Source: Planctomycetes bacterium B3_Pla | GTDB taxonomy: Bacteria > Planctomycetota > Phycisphaerae > Sedimentisphaerales > Anaerobacaceae | Direction of reading: 5' to 3' | Length of the DNA: 64,000 bases | Assembly: GCA_005223045.1 (NCBI GenBank) | Contig: NJBM01000010.1 | Location: forward strand, 1 to 64,000 | Shown: positions 1 to 8,588 of the stretch, piece by piece | Numbering within the stretch: position 1 is the first letter of the stretch | How the letters are laid out: each line of letters begins with the position of its first letter | The notes under the pieces: model-generated | The model's input: only the letters and a program-made list of their open reading frames with translations | Databases searched by the model: none | Told to the model about the DNA's origin: nothing | Position numbers and translations under genes: made by a program

Positions 1-189
1 CCAACAGCGTATTCACGGAAATAGCGCATTTCAGACTTAGAATGGACCTGATTGCGCTTTTGATCGATCGCGCGTGTCCGGTTTTGGGATTACCGCGCCC
101 GAAAACGGACACTTTACCTGCATTAGCTGTTCGGTTGCCGTTATTCCTGGAGGCATTGCCGCCCTGAGCTTGTCGAAGGGTTGTGACTG

Positions 190-1524
190 TTACGTCCTCA
201 CTTCACGTGGCAGCCTCAGACACGCTCGACAGCCCTGCGTGTTCCCTTTGTTTTCGAGCGTAAGCGAGCCGCCGTGGACCTCAGCGATCTGCCGACTCAG
301 CGCCAGGCCGATTCCCAGCCCATCCGGCTTGGTAGTGAAAAACGGTACGAATAGATCATTGCTTTCGGTCGGCCCGGGTCCATCGTCCTCCACCCAGAGG
401 TAAAGCTCTTCATTCTGGACCTGCCAACCGATCTGAACATGACCATCGCCATCCGGGTTGGACTCCAAGCTGGCTTCTACAGCGTTACCGATTATATTTA
501 TGAGCAATTGTTCCAACTGGTCATGGTCTGCCTGAATTACCGCATCAGGCCCGGCAATGATCGAGACTGCCATACGTGTTTCAAGATTAGCAACGTGCCG
601 CACCAAACCCTTTACCTTTACCTCCGAAACGCTCGGCTTGGGCAAGCGCGTCAGCTTCGAATAAGACTCTATGAAGCGATGAAGAGTCTCGGAACGTTCT
701 GCGATGATCTCCAATCCCTTTTGCAGGTCCTCTTCCCAGTCCTTTGGGCGAGATTGACGATTTACCAGGGTCTGCAAGCTTCCTGCGACAGACTGGATTG
801 GGGTCAGCGAGTTACTGATTTCGTGCCGCAATATTTGAACGAGACGCTTCCATGCGAGACGCTCTTCTTCATGCAATGTCCGAGTCAGATCGAAAAGGAA
901 TACCAACTGATGAGACAGTCCCCTCTCTCTGTACGTGCCCCGGCGCAGTTCCCAACGCCCAAGACCGCCCGGCAGCGCCAAGTCCAGGATACGCGGCGTC
1001 GGACCGTCCAGGCAATCGGCCAAACCCACTTCGTCTGCATCACAACCCAGCAACTCCTTGCCTGCTCGGCCGAGAAGATGTTCCCCGTTATCATTTATCA
1101 ATTGCAGTCTGCGATTGCTGTCAAAGCCAAACATGGCCACGTCGATCTGGGCCATGATCTTCCGGAGGAGGGCCGTTACCTCTACCGCCCCAAGTCGCTG
1201 TTCGTGTAGTGACTCGGCCAATTTATTGACTTCCCATATCACTTCGCCCAGCGCATCTCCCCGGTATGCGCCCCTTGCCCGCAATGAGTAATCACCTTCA
1301 CGCAGCGCGCCGAGAAAATTGGACAAAGTGCGCAGCGGAAACACTACTTCTGCCTTCAACCGCAGGGCGAATCCCGACCAGGCAAGCACGATCAAGACCG
1401 TTAGAGACAACTGTGTCCGGACTGCGTAATCTGAATTCCATATAAGAAATAAGGAGACTACAGAGCCTACAAGGCCCGTCATTAGCGACAGGACCAGTAT
1501 ATGGCGCTCGAACTTCATAGTCAT
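190..1524 (-). CDS. NtrY-like sensor histidine kinase
   Basis: This is the sensor kinase of a two-component pair. It should sit in the inner membrane, autophosphorylate on a histidine and pass the phosphate to the regulator encoded just upstream on the same strand (78 nt gap). Two hydrophobic segments, near residues 8-30 and 38-53, leave almost no periplasmic loop, so the input is probably cytoplasmic or membrane-borne. A HAMP-like linker (about 62-115) and a PAS-like domain (about 120-215) follow. The HisKA box carries phospho-acceptor His234 (LRHEISNSLTPIQS), and the ATPase domain has its N box (NIIGNAVEA), G1 box (EDDGPGP) and G2 box (GLGIGLAL). The order of domains is that of NtrY-type kinases. 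ATG at 1524 or 1518 could start it; the upstream GTAGG gives only a weak ribosome site. The signal sensed cannot be read from sequence. Confidence 0.93.
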   Translation of the reverse strand: MTMKFERHILVLSLMTGLVGSVVSLFLIWNSDYAVRTQLSLTVLIVLAWSGFALRLKAEVVFPLRTLSNFLGALREGDYSLRARGAYRGDALGEVIWEVNKLAESLHEQRLGAVEVTALLRKIMAQIDVAMFGFDSNRRLQLINDNGEHLLGRAGKELLGCDADEVGLADCLDGPTPRILDLALPGGLGRWELRRGTYRERGLSHQLVFLFDLTRTLHEEERLAWKRLVQILRHEISNSLTPIQSVAGSLQTLVNRQSRPKDWEEDLQKGLEIIAERSETLHRFIESYSKLTRLPKPSVSEVKVKGLVRHVANLETRMAVSIIAGPDAVIQADHDQLEQLLINIIGNAVEASLESNPDGDGHVQIGWQVQNEELYLWVEDDGPGPTESNDLFVPFFTTKPDGLGIGLALSRQIAEVHGGSLTLENKGNTQGCRACLRLPREVRT

Positions 1525-1602
1525 CCTACGGCATTAATTTTTTTTTGTCTGTTGACAGTGGCGACACAGAACACAGCCTTGCTTTCTGTTGACAGGTCGT
1601 TC

Positions 1603-2979
1603 CTACTGAATGTCATATCTTTCGAGGCGGCGATACAAAGCGCTGCGGCTAAGCCCCAGGGCTTTTGCTGCCTTGCTGACGTCGCCGCCAAGCCGTGACA
1701 TGGCTTTTCTTATGAGCAGGCACTCCGCTTGCTCGAGGGTCATCTCTTCAAATCGAGGCACGCTCTCGGATTTTGGTCCGAGGGCCAGGTCGCTTACGCA
1801 CACAATCTCTCCCTGGGCCATCAAGACAGCACGCTCCACCGTATGGTCAAGCTCACGAACATTGCCGGGCCAGGGGTAGTCCAGTAGTACCTGCACGGTG
1901 GCGGGATCGAAACCGGTTATCTGCTTTCGGTACCGGACAACGTGCCGTTGCAAAAAATGCGCTGCCAGCAGTGGAATATCATCCTTGCGGTCCCGCAAAG
2001 GAGGCACGTGGATTTCCACCGTGTTCAAACGGTACAGCAAATCCTGGCGAAATCGCCCCTCGGCGACTTCCTGGTCCAGGTGCGCATTGGTCGCCGATAG
2101 GATTCGCACGTCAACGCGATACGTTTTGGAAGATCCTACCGGCTCGAACTCACCATTTTCCAGAACTCGCAACAGCTTGGATTGCAGGTTGGTGGGGATC
2201 GTAGCGATCTCATCCAGAAACAGTGTTCCGCCATCGGCCAGGTTAAAACGTCCCAATCGGTCGGACTTGGCGTCCGTGAAAGCCCCTGCGACGTGACCGA
2301 ATAGCTCACTTTCAAAAATTGTTTCGTGTATGCTGCCGGTATTCACCGTTACTATCGATTTATCTTTGCGACTGGACGCCTCGTGTAACGCCTGGGCCAC
2401 CACACCCTTGCCGCTGCCGTTTTCGCCCATAATCAAGACGTTGGCCTTCGACGGTCCTACTCTGGCGATTGCTTCCAATACTGGCTGCATGGCGCGCGAC
2501 TCGGCGATCAGAAGATGACGTGTTTGGCCCCTGAGTAACAGGTTTTCCTGTTCGAGCTGCCGCTCCTTCCGCAAAGCTCTGCTCAACTCAATCTGGGTGC
2601 GTAAGACAGCCAGCAGGCGTTCGTTCTCCCAGGGCTTCGGGACAAAATCTCTCGCTCCGCGGCGTATGGCTTTGACGGCTATCTCAATGCTGCTCCAGGC
2701 TGTCATCACGACCACGGCAAGCGTATTATCGATCTGCCGAATCCTGGACAGCAGGTCCAAACCTTCGTCCCCCGACGTGTTTCCCCGCACATAATTCAGG
2801 TCCATTAGAACCACGTCGAACTCGTGATCTTTGATAGCTTTAACGATATCCTCAGCCGACGAGACTGCCTCAACCTGGTAGCCATCGGGCTTGAGCAGGA
2901 GACGAAGAGCCTTCAGTACGTCCTGCTGGTCATCTCCTATGAGGATTCTTGGCACACAAGATGAGTTTGATTCAGCCAT
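1603..2979 (-). CDS. Sigma-54-dependent response regulator (NtrC family)
   Basis: A transcription activator that, when phosphorylated, remodels sigma-54 RNA polymerase at enhancer-dependent promoters. The receiver domain (about 10-125) has acidic residues D16/D17, phospho-acceptor D60 (VLMD) and the conserved lysine in VPKPWE. The AAA+ domain (about 160-385) has Walker A GENGSGKG (185-192), Walker B GGTLFLDE (250-257) and the sigma-54 contact loop GAFTDA (232-237) where the textbook motif is GAFTGA. A Fis-type helix-turn-helix closes the protein (GGDVSKAAKALGLSRSALYRR). It is followed by its kinase gene, so the two should be one operon. The GAFTDA variant is, from memory, common in one subclass of these regulators, so it does not by itself mean loss of function. 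No Shine-Dalgarno is obvious before the ATG at 2979. Targets are unknown. Confidence 0.95.
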   Translation of the reverse strand: MAESNSSCVPRILIGDDQQDVLKALRLLLKPDGYQVEAVSSAEDIVKAIKDHEFDVVLMDLNYVRGNTSGDEGLDLLSRIRQIDNTLAVVVMTAWSSIEIAVKAIRRGARDFVPKPWENERLLAVLRTQIELSRALRKERQLEQENLLLRGQTRHLLIAESRAMQPVLEAIARVGPSKANVLIMGENGSGKGVVAQALHEASSRKDKSIVTVNTGSIHETIFESELFGHVAGAFTDAKSDRLGRFNLADGGTLFLDEIATIPTNLQSKLLRVLENGEFEPVGSSKTYRVDVRILSATNAHLDQEVAEGRFRQDLLYRLNTVEIHVPPLRDRKDDIPLLAAHFLQRHVVRYRKQITGFDPATVQVLLDYPWPGNVRELDHTVERAVLMAQGEIVCVSDLALGPKSESVPRFEEMTLEQAECLLIRKAMSRLGGDVSKAAKALGLSRSALYRRLERYDIQ

Positions 2980-3378
2980 TTACAACGCGTCTGACGAAAG
3001 TTACTTCACAACAATCTTACATGGCGGCACAGCGCAGTGAACATCATTGTACCTTGTTATTATACCAGACCCGGTTCCAAATACACATTCATTGTGCAAA
3101 GTTTTGCGGCCCTCGATTATCTCGCGGGCCGGCAGCGTGGGTCGTGACAAGCCTCCTGTCATTCCCGCGGAAGCGGAAATCCACACGAACGCACAATGCA
3201 GAATCCCCCCGGAGTCGTCAATGGCATCCCTTGAAACGTCCATCACTAAGGGTGTTGCAGATCCTCCACCACCAATCAGGCGTGAGCCTAAGCTCAGTTG
3301 CTGCGGGACAATTCCGAATATCTCCTCCGATACTCAGGCGAATGAAAAACATCCTCCGGCTCAAACGCCCCAATTCCT
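2980..3378. other. Intergenic region, no gene seen
   Basis: About 400 bases between the start of the response regulator and the end of the PIN pseudogene. No reading frame here has a ribosome site or recognisable product. A partial copy of a dispersed motif, TCATTCCCGCGGAAGCGGAA, lies near 3159-3178; related forms occur near 17480-17560 and 35510. Confidence 0.5.
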
Positions 3379-3921
3379 TCATGCTGTTCCTTCTGCCCAG
3401 TTCTTCACAGTCAGTTCGTCCCCTGCCGCCTCCAAAAGCGGTTTCAGAGACTTCCTGTCGTTTGTAACGAGAACTAAACCCTTCGTTATCGCCTGGGCAA
3501 CAAGCCAGAGGTCATTTTCCTGAATTCTCAGTTGAAGAGACGTGACTGGATCAATGAGCTGTTCAGGCCTGAGCCTTTTCTTCTTTTTTTTCTTTGGGCC
3601 ATATTTTTCAAACAGCCTTGCACGTATTCTGCCGTAGTCACACGCTACATGCTTATTGACGAAGAATTCCTTGGGAGCAATCTTGTGAATGAATTGTCTG
3701 AATGGAGTTTCCAGAGAATGTTCCTTGTTTGCCTGCGCCTGGTAGCCGTATTCGAGTTCTCCTCAAGTCACGGATGACATCCATACTCGAAAAGGAGATT
3801 TCATTTCTTCACATTGATTCTTGAGTTTGGATACATGTTTCAAAACATTACTGTGTTCCGGTTCTTTGGCCGGATTAAACCAGTACTCCCATATATTTGT
3901 GTCAAGAAGGAAATCGCGCAT
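3379..3921 (-). pseudogene. PIN-domain (VapC-like) nuclease, split by one in-frame TGA
   Basis: Read straight through, this frame gives a 180-residue PIN-domain ribonuclease. The ATG at 3921 follows a strong AAGGAG, and the N-terminus MRDFLLDTNIWEYWF carries the first catalytic Asp. The frame then meets TGA at 3763-3765, exactly where PIN proteins have Trp in the stretch SSVT-W-GELEYG, whose Glu is the second catalytic acid. After the stop the same frame stays open to 3379 and supplies the rest of the fold: HVACDYGRIRARLF and ENDLWLVAQA, then LVLVTNDRKS and the end VKNWAEGTA. No other frame change is needed. The gene sits 4 nt past the stop of the methylase gene and shares its operon. I read it as a recent nonsense mutation TGG to TGA; a sequencing error is possible. 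Genes in this window use TGA as a normal stop and TGG for Trp, so recoding is unlikely. Confidence 0.85.
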
Positions 3922-3925
3922 CCCC

Positions 3926-6559
3926 TCACTCCTTGTCAAACGCTTCTGAAGCTCGCTCAAATGCTCTAATAATTTCTGGCGATCTATTGTCTTCAACCCA
4001 CTTTTTCACAAAAGACACTGTCGAACGTTGATATTCCTCAGACAAGTATTCATGCAAAGGCACCGCAGATTCGAAGCCCTCCGGGTAATACTCCGTGAAG
4101 CTGAAATCCACGCCTTTTCTCTGAACACCCTGGAACAGATCGAGCACCCGTTTTTCCATCTTGGGTGGTAGATCATACAGTCGCATCACTTCCGCATCAA
4201 TGGACAGGAGTAAATGTCTACCTTTGCCTTGGATATTGATTCCAAATTGTGTGTCGCTCTTCTCCATCAAAGCGAAATATTCGGCAACCAGTCTTTCGAC
4301 CTTCTCAAGAGATTCTCCGGAGCAAGATGGGATAGGTATTCGCCTTGCGGTTCCTGTGGTTATGTCTCTGTCTGTCGTATGTGCATAGATGAACGCGTTT
4401 GCCAGAGGGCTGTTTAGTACACCCCACAGAGCATTGAGCGACCATTCTTCGTTCGTGATTCTAAACACAAGGAATCTGCTGGTAACGGGTCGACCTTCCC
4501 TGTCAATAAGAGTCTTTAATCTCCACCGCTCTACTCCAACAGGCGCGTAATTCATAAGAATTTGAGCTGTGCTTGTTTCCAAACCCCACATTGGGCGACG
4601 GATTACCTCCGGCGCGAGGTTCATCCAGTATTCCGTAGGTAATCTATGCAACGCAACGTCACTGTCAAACAAGGCATATCCTTTGACAGCACCGGAAAAT
4701 TCTTTCTTCTCAAATGTCTTCGTTCCTGGCGGAAGACCTTTTCCCTTGTAGATCAGACCCTGTCCGCCCCCACTTATGGAGTTTAATTTTGGGAGGTTCC
4801 TTTCGCAGTAATTCCAGACATCATCGAGTTCTCTCAGTTTAAGATCGAATAGAGGAGTCTCCAAGAACATTGACTGGGGGACAGACTGATCTATGGACGC
4901 ATATTTCTCTTGAAACTCATCCAGTCTGTCTTTTGGCACGTGCCTGTAAAGGATCCGGTTCTCTCGGCTCCCATCTCTTCCTCGTCGCGCAATTCTCTTG
5001 CGTCCAGATAACACAACAGATTCATGATTTGCGTGACGAAATACCTTCTTGGGCAATAAACAAATCTGATGAAGCTCAAAATCACGTATTATCATCTTCC
5101 GCAGATCAGCCAGATTGTCTCTGTTCATGAAGCCTCGTGGAAGTACCACGCCGAAGACAGAGTCTTCAGGCATATAGGGCAAAGTCCTCCACAACATTTC
5201 CGCGGCTTTATTGAAGCACCTTAGTTGTTGCGCCTCTGCTCCGTAACGGTTCTGCTCGTCCGGAGTGAAGTTTTCGAACGGTGGATTGCATAATAGAATG
5301 GTTGCGTCTTTCGCTCTCTTGCTCAGCACATCACCGCGATAAATATCACCTTCTACAATCTTCCATCCATTCGGATTGGGAATGTCAGCCATTGTCAGGG
5401 ACAGTCTTGCGATCTCACGCGCAAAAGAATCCGTCTCGATTCCTATGAGGTTCTTCTTCGCATATCTGTCAAAGGCTCTTTCATCGCCGTCAAACAGTTC
5501 TCGTAGCAGTCGCATAGCCCCGGTGAGAAACGGTGCATGCCCACATGCTGGCTCAAGGACAACTCGCTTATGCTGAGGGATTTGTTCAATCCAAGGCCAA
5601 AGTTGCCATACGATACAATCAACAAGGTACGAAGGTGTGGCATGAATTCCCAAAGCAGACCTTAAGTCCTTGTTGACAAGTACGTCCTCATACATGTCAC
5701 CGAAGGCTTCCGTTGTGAGATTGGACACGCTGGAGAACTTGTTGATTTCGGACGCTGCTCTTTCAAGTGCTTCTCTTTGGTTTACAGTGTCAATCTGCAC
5801 TCTTTCCTGTGCCCCGTAGTGAATCTTCACAGCTTCAAGAACGGCGTCGACATTGTCGATTTGCAGGCCAGCGAAGCGGTCGACGCCTTTGTCTTTGAGA
5901 ATCTTCGCGCAGAGAACCCAAAACCCCGCCTGAAAAATCCAGCGTTGACCGCCAGCTTTGTTCAGCCGCTTCTCACTGAATCCTTCTTGAAGTAAACTGA
6001 TGACCCGCTTCATCAGTCCTCCAAGCCGTTTGCCCATCTCATGCTCTAAGAGTGGCATCAAACCCGCATCGACAAAGTACAACTCTTCGTTCTTGACAAT
6101 ATTCCCAAGGTTCTTGGCACGGCATATCCTATTAGGTGCAAGCTTTTCCTTGTGAGCAGCAAAAAATCCCTCAAGTCCGCTCTCTGAAATAGTCTCCCTG
6201 AACTCCGCCCCTTCTCTCCGAATGGTCCACCACTGCACTGTCTGCTGACAACATACAAAAACAACGGGGGCTCCAAGTCCCCGAAATTGATTAACGTACT
6301 CGTCTGTCAGGCTCTGCAAATCATGACAGCCGATCACGGAGATGCACGATGTACGGGAATCGTGGACGGGCCCCCTGAATCCTGCCAACGGCACAGTATG
6401 TTTTCCCATGCCGTCCTGGTAGAAGTAGTTCGCCTGAAGCAGTCGTTCAGAGTATCCACACCGCCTGAGATTCTTCCTAATCTCTCCTATCATATCATTT
6501 TGTGCAGTCAAAGCCATGCTCCCTGGGCACAAACTTTGTCCCCTATAACATATCGGCAA
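3926..6559 (-). CDS. N6-adenine DNA methyltransferase, Eco57I/type IIG-like
   Basis: A large single-chain DNA methylase. Counting from the upstream TTG, a region of unknown fold occupies about 1-280, the SAM-binding motif I is VVLEPACGHAPFL (about 334-345) and catalytic motif IV is CNPPF (424-428), the NPPY/F form of adenine-N6 enzymes. The remaining ~400 residues should hold target recognition. No PD-(D/E)XK or HNH motif is obvious, so I cannot say it cleaves DNA itself. It precedes the PIN nuclease gene with a 4 nt gap, which suggests a modification-plus-nuclease defence pair. The start is uncertain: TTG at 6559 has AAGGAA about 12 nt upstream, while ATG at 6514 (MALTAQ) has AGGGAG only 1 nt away. 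A tRNA gene 200 bases upstream could be an integration site for the pair. The methylase call is firm, the system class is not. Confidence 0.9.
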   Translation of the reverse strand: MPICYRGQSLCPGSMALTAQNDMIGEIRKNLRRCGYSERLLQANYFYQDGMGKHTVPLAGFRGPVHDSRTSCISVIGCHDLQSLTDEYVNQFRGLGAPVVFVCCQQTVQWWTIRREGAEFRETISESGLEGFFAAHKEKLAPNRICRAKNLGNIVKNEELYFVDAGLMPLLEHEMGKRLGGLMKRVISLLQEGFSEKRLNKAGGQRWIFQAGFWVLCAKILKDKGVDRFAGLQIDNVDAVLEAVKIHYGAQERVQIDTVNQREALERAASEINKFSSVSNLTTEAFGDMYEDVLVNKDLRSALGIHATPSYLVDCIVWQLWPWIEQIPQHKRVVLEPACGHAPFLTGAMRLLRELFDGDERAFDRYAKKNLIGIETDSFAREIARLSLTMADIPNPNGWKIVEGDIYRGDVLSKRAKDATILLCNPPFENFTPDEQNRYGAEAQQLRCFNKAAEMLWRTLPYMPEDSVFGVVLPRGFMNRDNLADLRKMIIRDFELHQICLLPKKVFRHANHESVVLSGRKRIARRGRDGSRENRILYRHVPKDRLDEFQEKYASIDQSVPQSMFLETPLFDLKLRELDDVWNYCERNLPKLNSISGGGQGLIYKGKGLPPGTKTFEKKEFSGAVKGYALFDSDVALHRLPTEYWMNLAPEVIRRPMWGLETSTAQILMNYAPVGVERWRLKTLIDREGRPVTSRFLVFRITNEEWSLNALWGVLNSPLANAFIYAHTTDRDITTGTARRIPIPSCSGESLEKVERLVAEYFALMEKSDTQFGINIQGKGRHLLLSIDAEVMRLYDLPPKMEKRVLDLFQGVQRKGVDFSFTEYYPEGFESAVPLHEYLSEEYQRSTVSFVKKWVEDNRSPEIIRAFERASEAFDKE

Positions 6560-6617
6560 TGCTGCGTTCGTTTCCTTGATCTTGTTTCTGCCGAAAATGC
6601 CGCATTTGCAGCTCGAT

Positions 6618-6631
6618 ACAGTATATACTGT
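6618..6631. promoter_or_regulatory. 14 bp perfect palindrome, possible operator
   Basis: ACAGTATATACTGT is a perfect palindrome lying 58-115 bp upstream of the two candidate starts of the methylase gene. Restriction-modification genes are often controlled by small dimeric repressors binding such sites, but no controller gene is seen here, so this is only a candidate. Confidence 0.35.
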
Positions 6632-6756
6632 CTTTTTACTCTATTCCAGAGTTTTTAAGGCCATTCGACTATGCTCACGGTGGACCTTATCGAAGGGGCC
6701 TGGATTTGCCCGGGGAAAGTTGCAGCTTGGCGACGGCTGGAATGGGAAAAGAGGAA

Positions 6757-6828
6757 AGCCAACGGTCGGATTCGAACCGACAACCACTGGTTTACAAAAC
6801 CAGAGCTCTACCATTGAGCTACGTTGGC
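6757..6828 (-). tRNA. tRNA-Thr (UGU anticodon)
   Basis: On the minus strand the acceptor stem GCCAACG pairs perfectly with CGTTGGC. The D arm contains AGCTCAATGGTAGAGCT, the anticodon arm is CTGGT-TTTGTAA-ACCAG with anticodon TGT, and the T arm has GGTTCGAATCC. The last base, a U discriminator, fits tRNA-Thr. CCA is not encoded. The gene lies between the methylase and the pectate-lyase gene. Confidence 0.95.
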
Positions 6829-6954
6829 GTCACTTGTCAGAGAGTCTATAGCTGAATCGATCTCCTGGACTGCACAAATTTACATTTAATTGGCCGGTAT
6901 TGCAAGAATATTTGGGGCAAGTTGTGAGACTTTGGCTGGTGGATCCGCGCAAGC

Positions 6955-8301
6955 CTACGGTTTTATGCCGTCTAAGTACTCTTCGAGATTCGTGTAGCCG
7001 TCTGCGTCGGCGTCTGCGCTGCCGTCGGCAGAATCGGAGGCGTCCAATCCGTTTCGCTTTTCCCAGTCATCCGGCATGCCATCCCGGTCGGAGTCTTTGG
7101 GCGGCCTAGCGGATTTCAACTCGGGCCAGCCCCCGACCTCGTCCTCGTCGTTTATGATTTTCCCCGTCCCGGTTCCGACCTCGCCGACGATGCGGCTGTC
7201 CACGGCGTCCCGCTTTGGCAGCACAGCGCCGGCCTCAGTCAGAACCCGCTTGTACGCGGCTACCGCGTCATCCGTCCTGACCGGCGGAACCGATATTGGC
7301 TCGGATTGTATGTAAGCTCCCAGGTCTCTGGGTGAGAAGTCGCTAAAGGTTACAAGAGACCACGGCTCTGCGGGACAACTGCCGTTCATGCAATTGCCGC
7401 CGAACCAGGCTCTGGCAGACCGGGTGCTTTCTGAGAAAGCAAGGCTGCCTGCCGAATTGACGCCGGTTTTGTAATAGTTGCCGACAAAGTTCATTTTGGT
7501 GATGCTGTTGGTGCCGTTCGAGCCGTCGGCGTTGTACCCTGCCGCACGGCCCGCCCAGTTGTAAATGACGTTATTCCTGAAATCGAAGATGAAACCGTCG
7601 GGGTCCTTGCTGCGGTCGTTGTAGTTGCCCGGGCGGGGCAGCCGGGCGTGATGATGCGCGTAGAGATTGTGGTGAAAGGTGTATCCGTTGCCCCAGCCGC
7701 CGCGGATTAGCGAGCCGTAGCCGTGAGCGCCTTTGTGGTGGGACGAGTCGTGCAGGCTCTCGGAGATGATACACCACTGGACGGTGACGTTGCCCAATTG
7801 GCCGCCTGTTGAGGCCGAGAGCGTTTCATCTACGGACCAGCTCGCCGAACAATGATCGACAATGATGTCTCGACCGGATGATATGGACAGAGCATCACTC
7901 TCGGCCTCCGTATTGTCTCCGGGTCGGCACCGAATATAACGGACAATCACATGGTCGGCTGCGATAGCGAGGGCATGGTTTTTCAAGCATATACCGTCAC
8001 CCGGGGCGGTTTGGCCCGCGATCGTGATATGCGAATTCCTGATAGCTAACGTAGATTTTAGAGCGATGGTGCCGGATACGCGAAAGACCACCGTCCTGGG
8101 GCCGTCAGCTTCCACCGCCGCACGCAAACTGTCGGGTCCGGCATCATTGAGGTTTGTTACGAAAAGAACCTTACCGCCCCGGCCTCCGAGCGATTGGGCG
8201 CCGAATCCCTCCGCCCCTGGAAAAGCGGGAACAGAAGCTCTTGCTCCGGGGACAGACAGACTTGTTAAAACTGACAGCAATACGAGTAGCGGACGATGCA
8301 T
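6955..8301 (-). CDS. Secreted pectate-lyase-like protein (PL1-type beta helix)
   Basis: A secreted polysaccharide lyase of the right-handed beta-helix type, likely cutting polygalacturonate-like chains outside the inner membrane. A signal peptide (about 1-23, ending ARA) is followed by FPGAEGFGAQSLGGRGG, the characteristic N-terminus of bacterial PL1-type proteins. Helix coils follow, with IIVDHCSASWSVDE, the WxxDHcS...D-like calcium/substrate region, and HHHARLPRPG, which holds the probable catalytic arginine. The C-terminal ~45 residues (DSDRDGMPDDWEKRNG ... DADADGYTNLEEYL) are a calcium-binding type-3/EF-hand-like tail common on secreted enzymes of this kind. It reads in the same direction as the three LamG proteins that precede it and probably belongs with them in carbohydrate capture. 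Exact substrate is not decided by sequence. Confidence 0.88.
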   Translation of the reverse strand: MHRPLLVLLSVLTSLSVPGARASVPAFPGAEGFGAQSLGGRGGKVLFVTNLNDAGPDSLRAAVEADGPRTVVFRVSGTIALKSTLAIRNSHITIAGQTAPGDGICLKNHALAIAADHVIVRYIRCRPGDNTEAESDALSISSGRDIIVDHCSASWSVDETLSASTGGQLGNVTVQWCIISESLHDSSHHKGAHGYGSLIRGGWGNGYTFHHNLYAHHHARLPRPGNYNDRSKDPDGFIFDFRNNVIYNWAGRAAGYNADGSNGTNSITKMNFVGNYYKTGVNSAGSLAFSESTRSARAWFGGNCMNGSCPAEPWSLVTFSDFSPRDLGAYIQSEPISVPPVRTDDAVAAYKRVLTEAGAVLPKRDAVDSRIVGEVGTGTGKIINDEDEVGGWPELKSARPPKDSDRDGMPDDWEKRNGLDASDSADGSADADADGYTNLEEYLDGIKP

Positions 8302-8588
8302 AACATGTCTCCTTGGTCAATGTGATATTTCAATTTCGCTGCACATCTTCAGGAATTCGAGTAAGCGCCGATCCGGGGTGCCGGCCTCGATATCCGCCAA
8401 CACTATATCACAAAGTGCTTAATCGCGCGCGAACATTTCTATATCATAGCAGGCTCTGTGCAATCCCGTCAGGGACACCTTACGGCGCAACGCAGGCTTG
8501 CCCCTACAAAACAATCGGGGCCTATGCCTGAGTTGCCCGGCATAGACCCCGAACTAATGCGAATCATAGTAGCCAGGGTAATTTCAAT
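8302..8588. other. Intergenic region, nothing recognised
   Basis: About 290 bases between the pectate-lyase start and the stop of the first LamG protein. It holds a GC-rich stretch with short self-complementary pieces but no clear terminator or gene. Confidence 0.4.

Noticed and set aside
232-237. Loss of sigma-54 contact in the response regulator (GAFTDA)
   Set aside because: Coordinates are residues of the 1603..2979 protein. The variant recurs in a known subclass of NtrC-type regulators as far as I recall, and the rest of the AAA+ domain is intact.
3001-3246. 81-residue frame on the minus strand
   Set aside because: It crosses a dispersed repeat (ISASAGMT-type translation) and has no ribosome site or recognisable domain.
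3763-3765. TGA as Trp or selenocysteine in the PIN gene
   Set aside because: Other genes in the window end normally at TGA and use TGG for Trp, no selenocysteine hairpin is evident after the codon, and PIN proteins do not contain selenocysteine. A nonsense mutation or read error is simpler.
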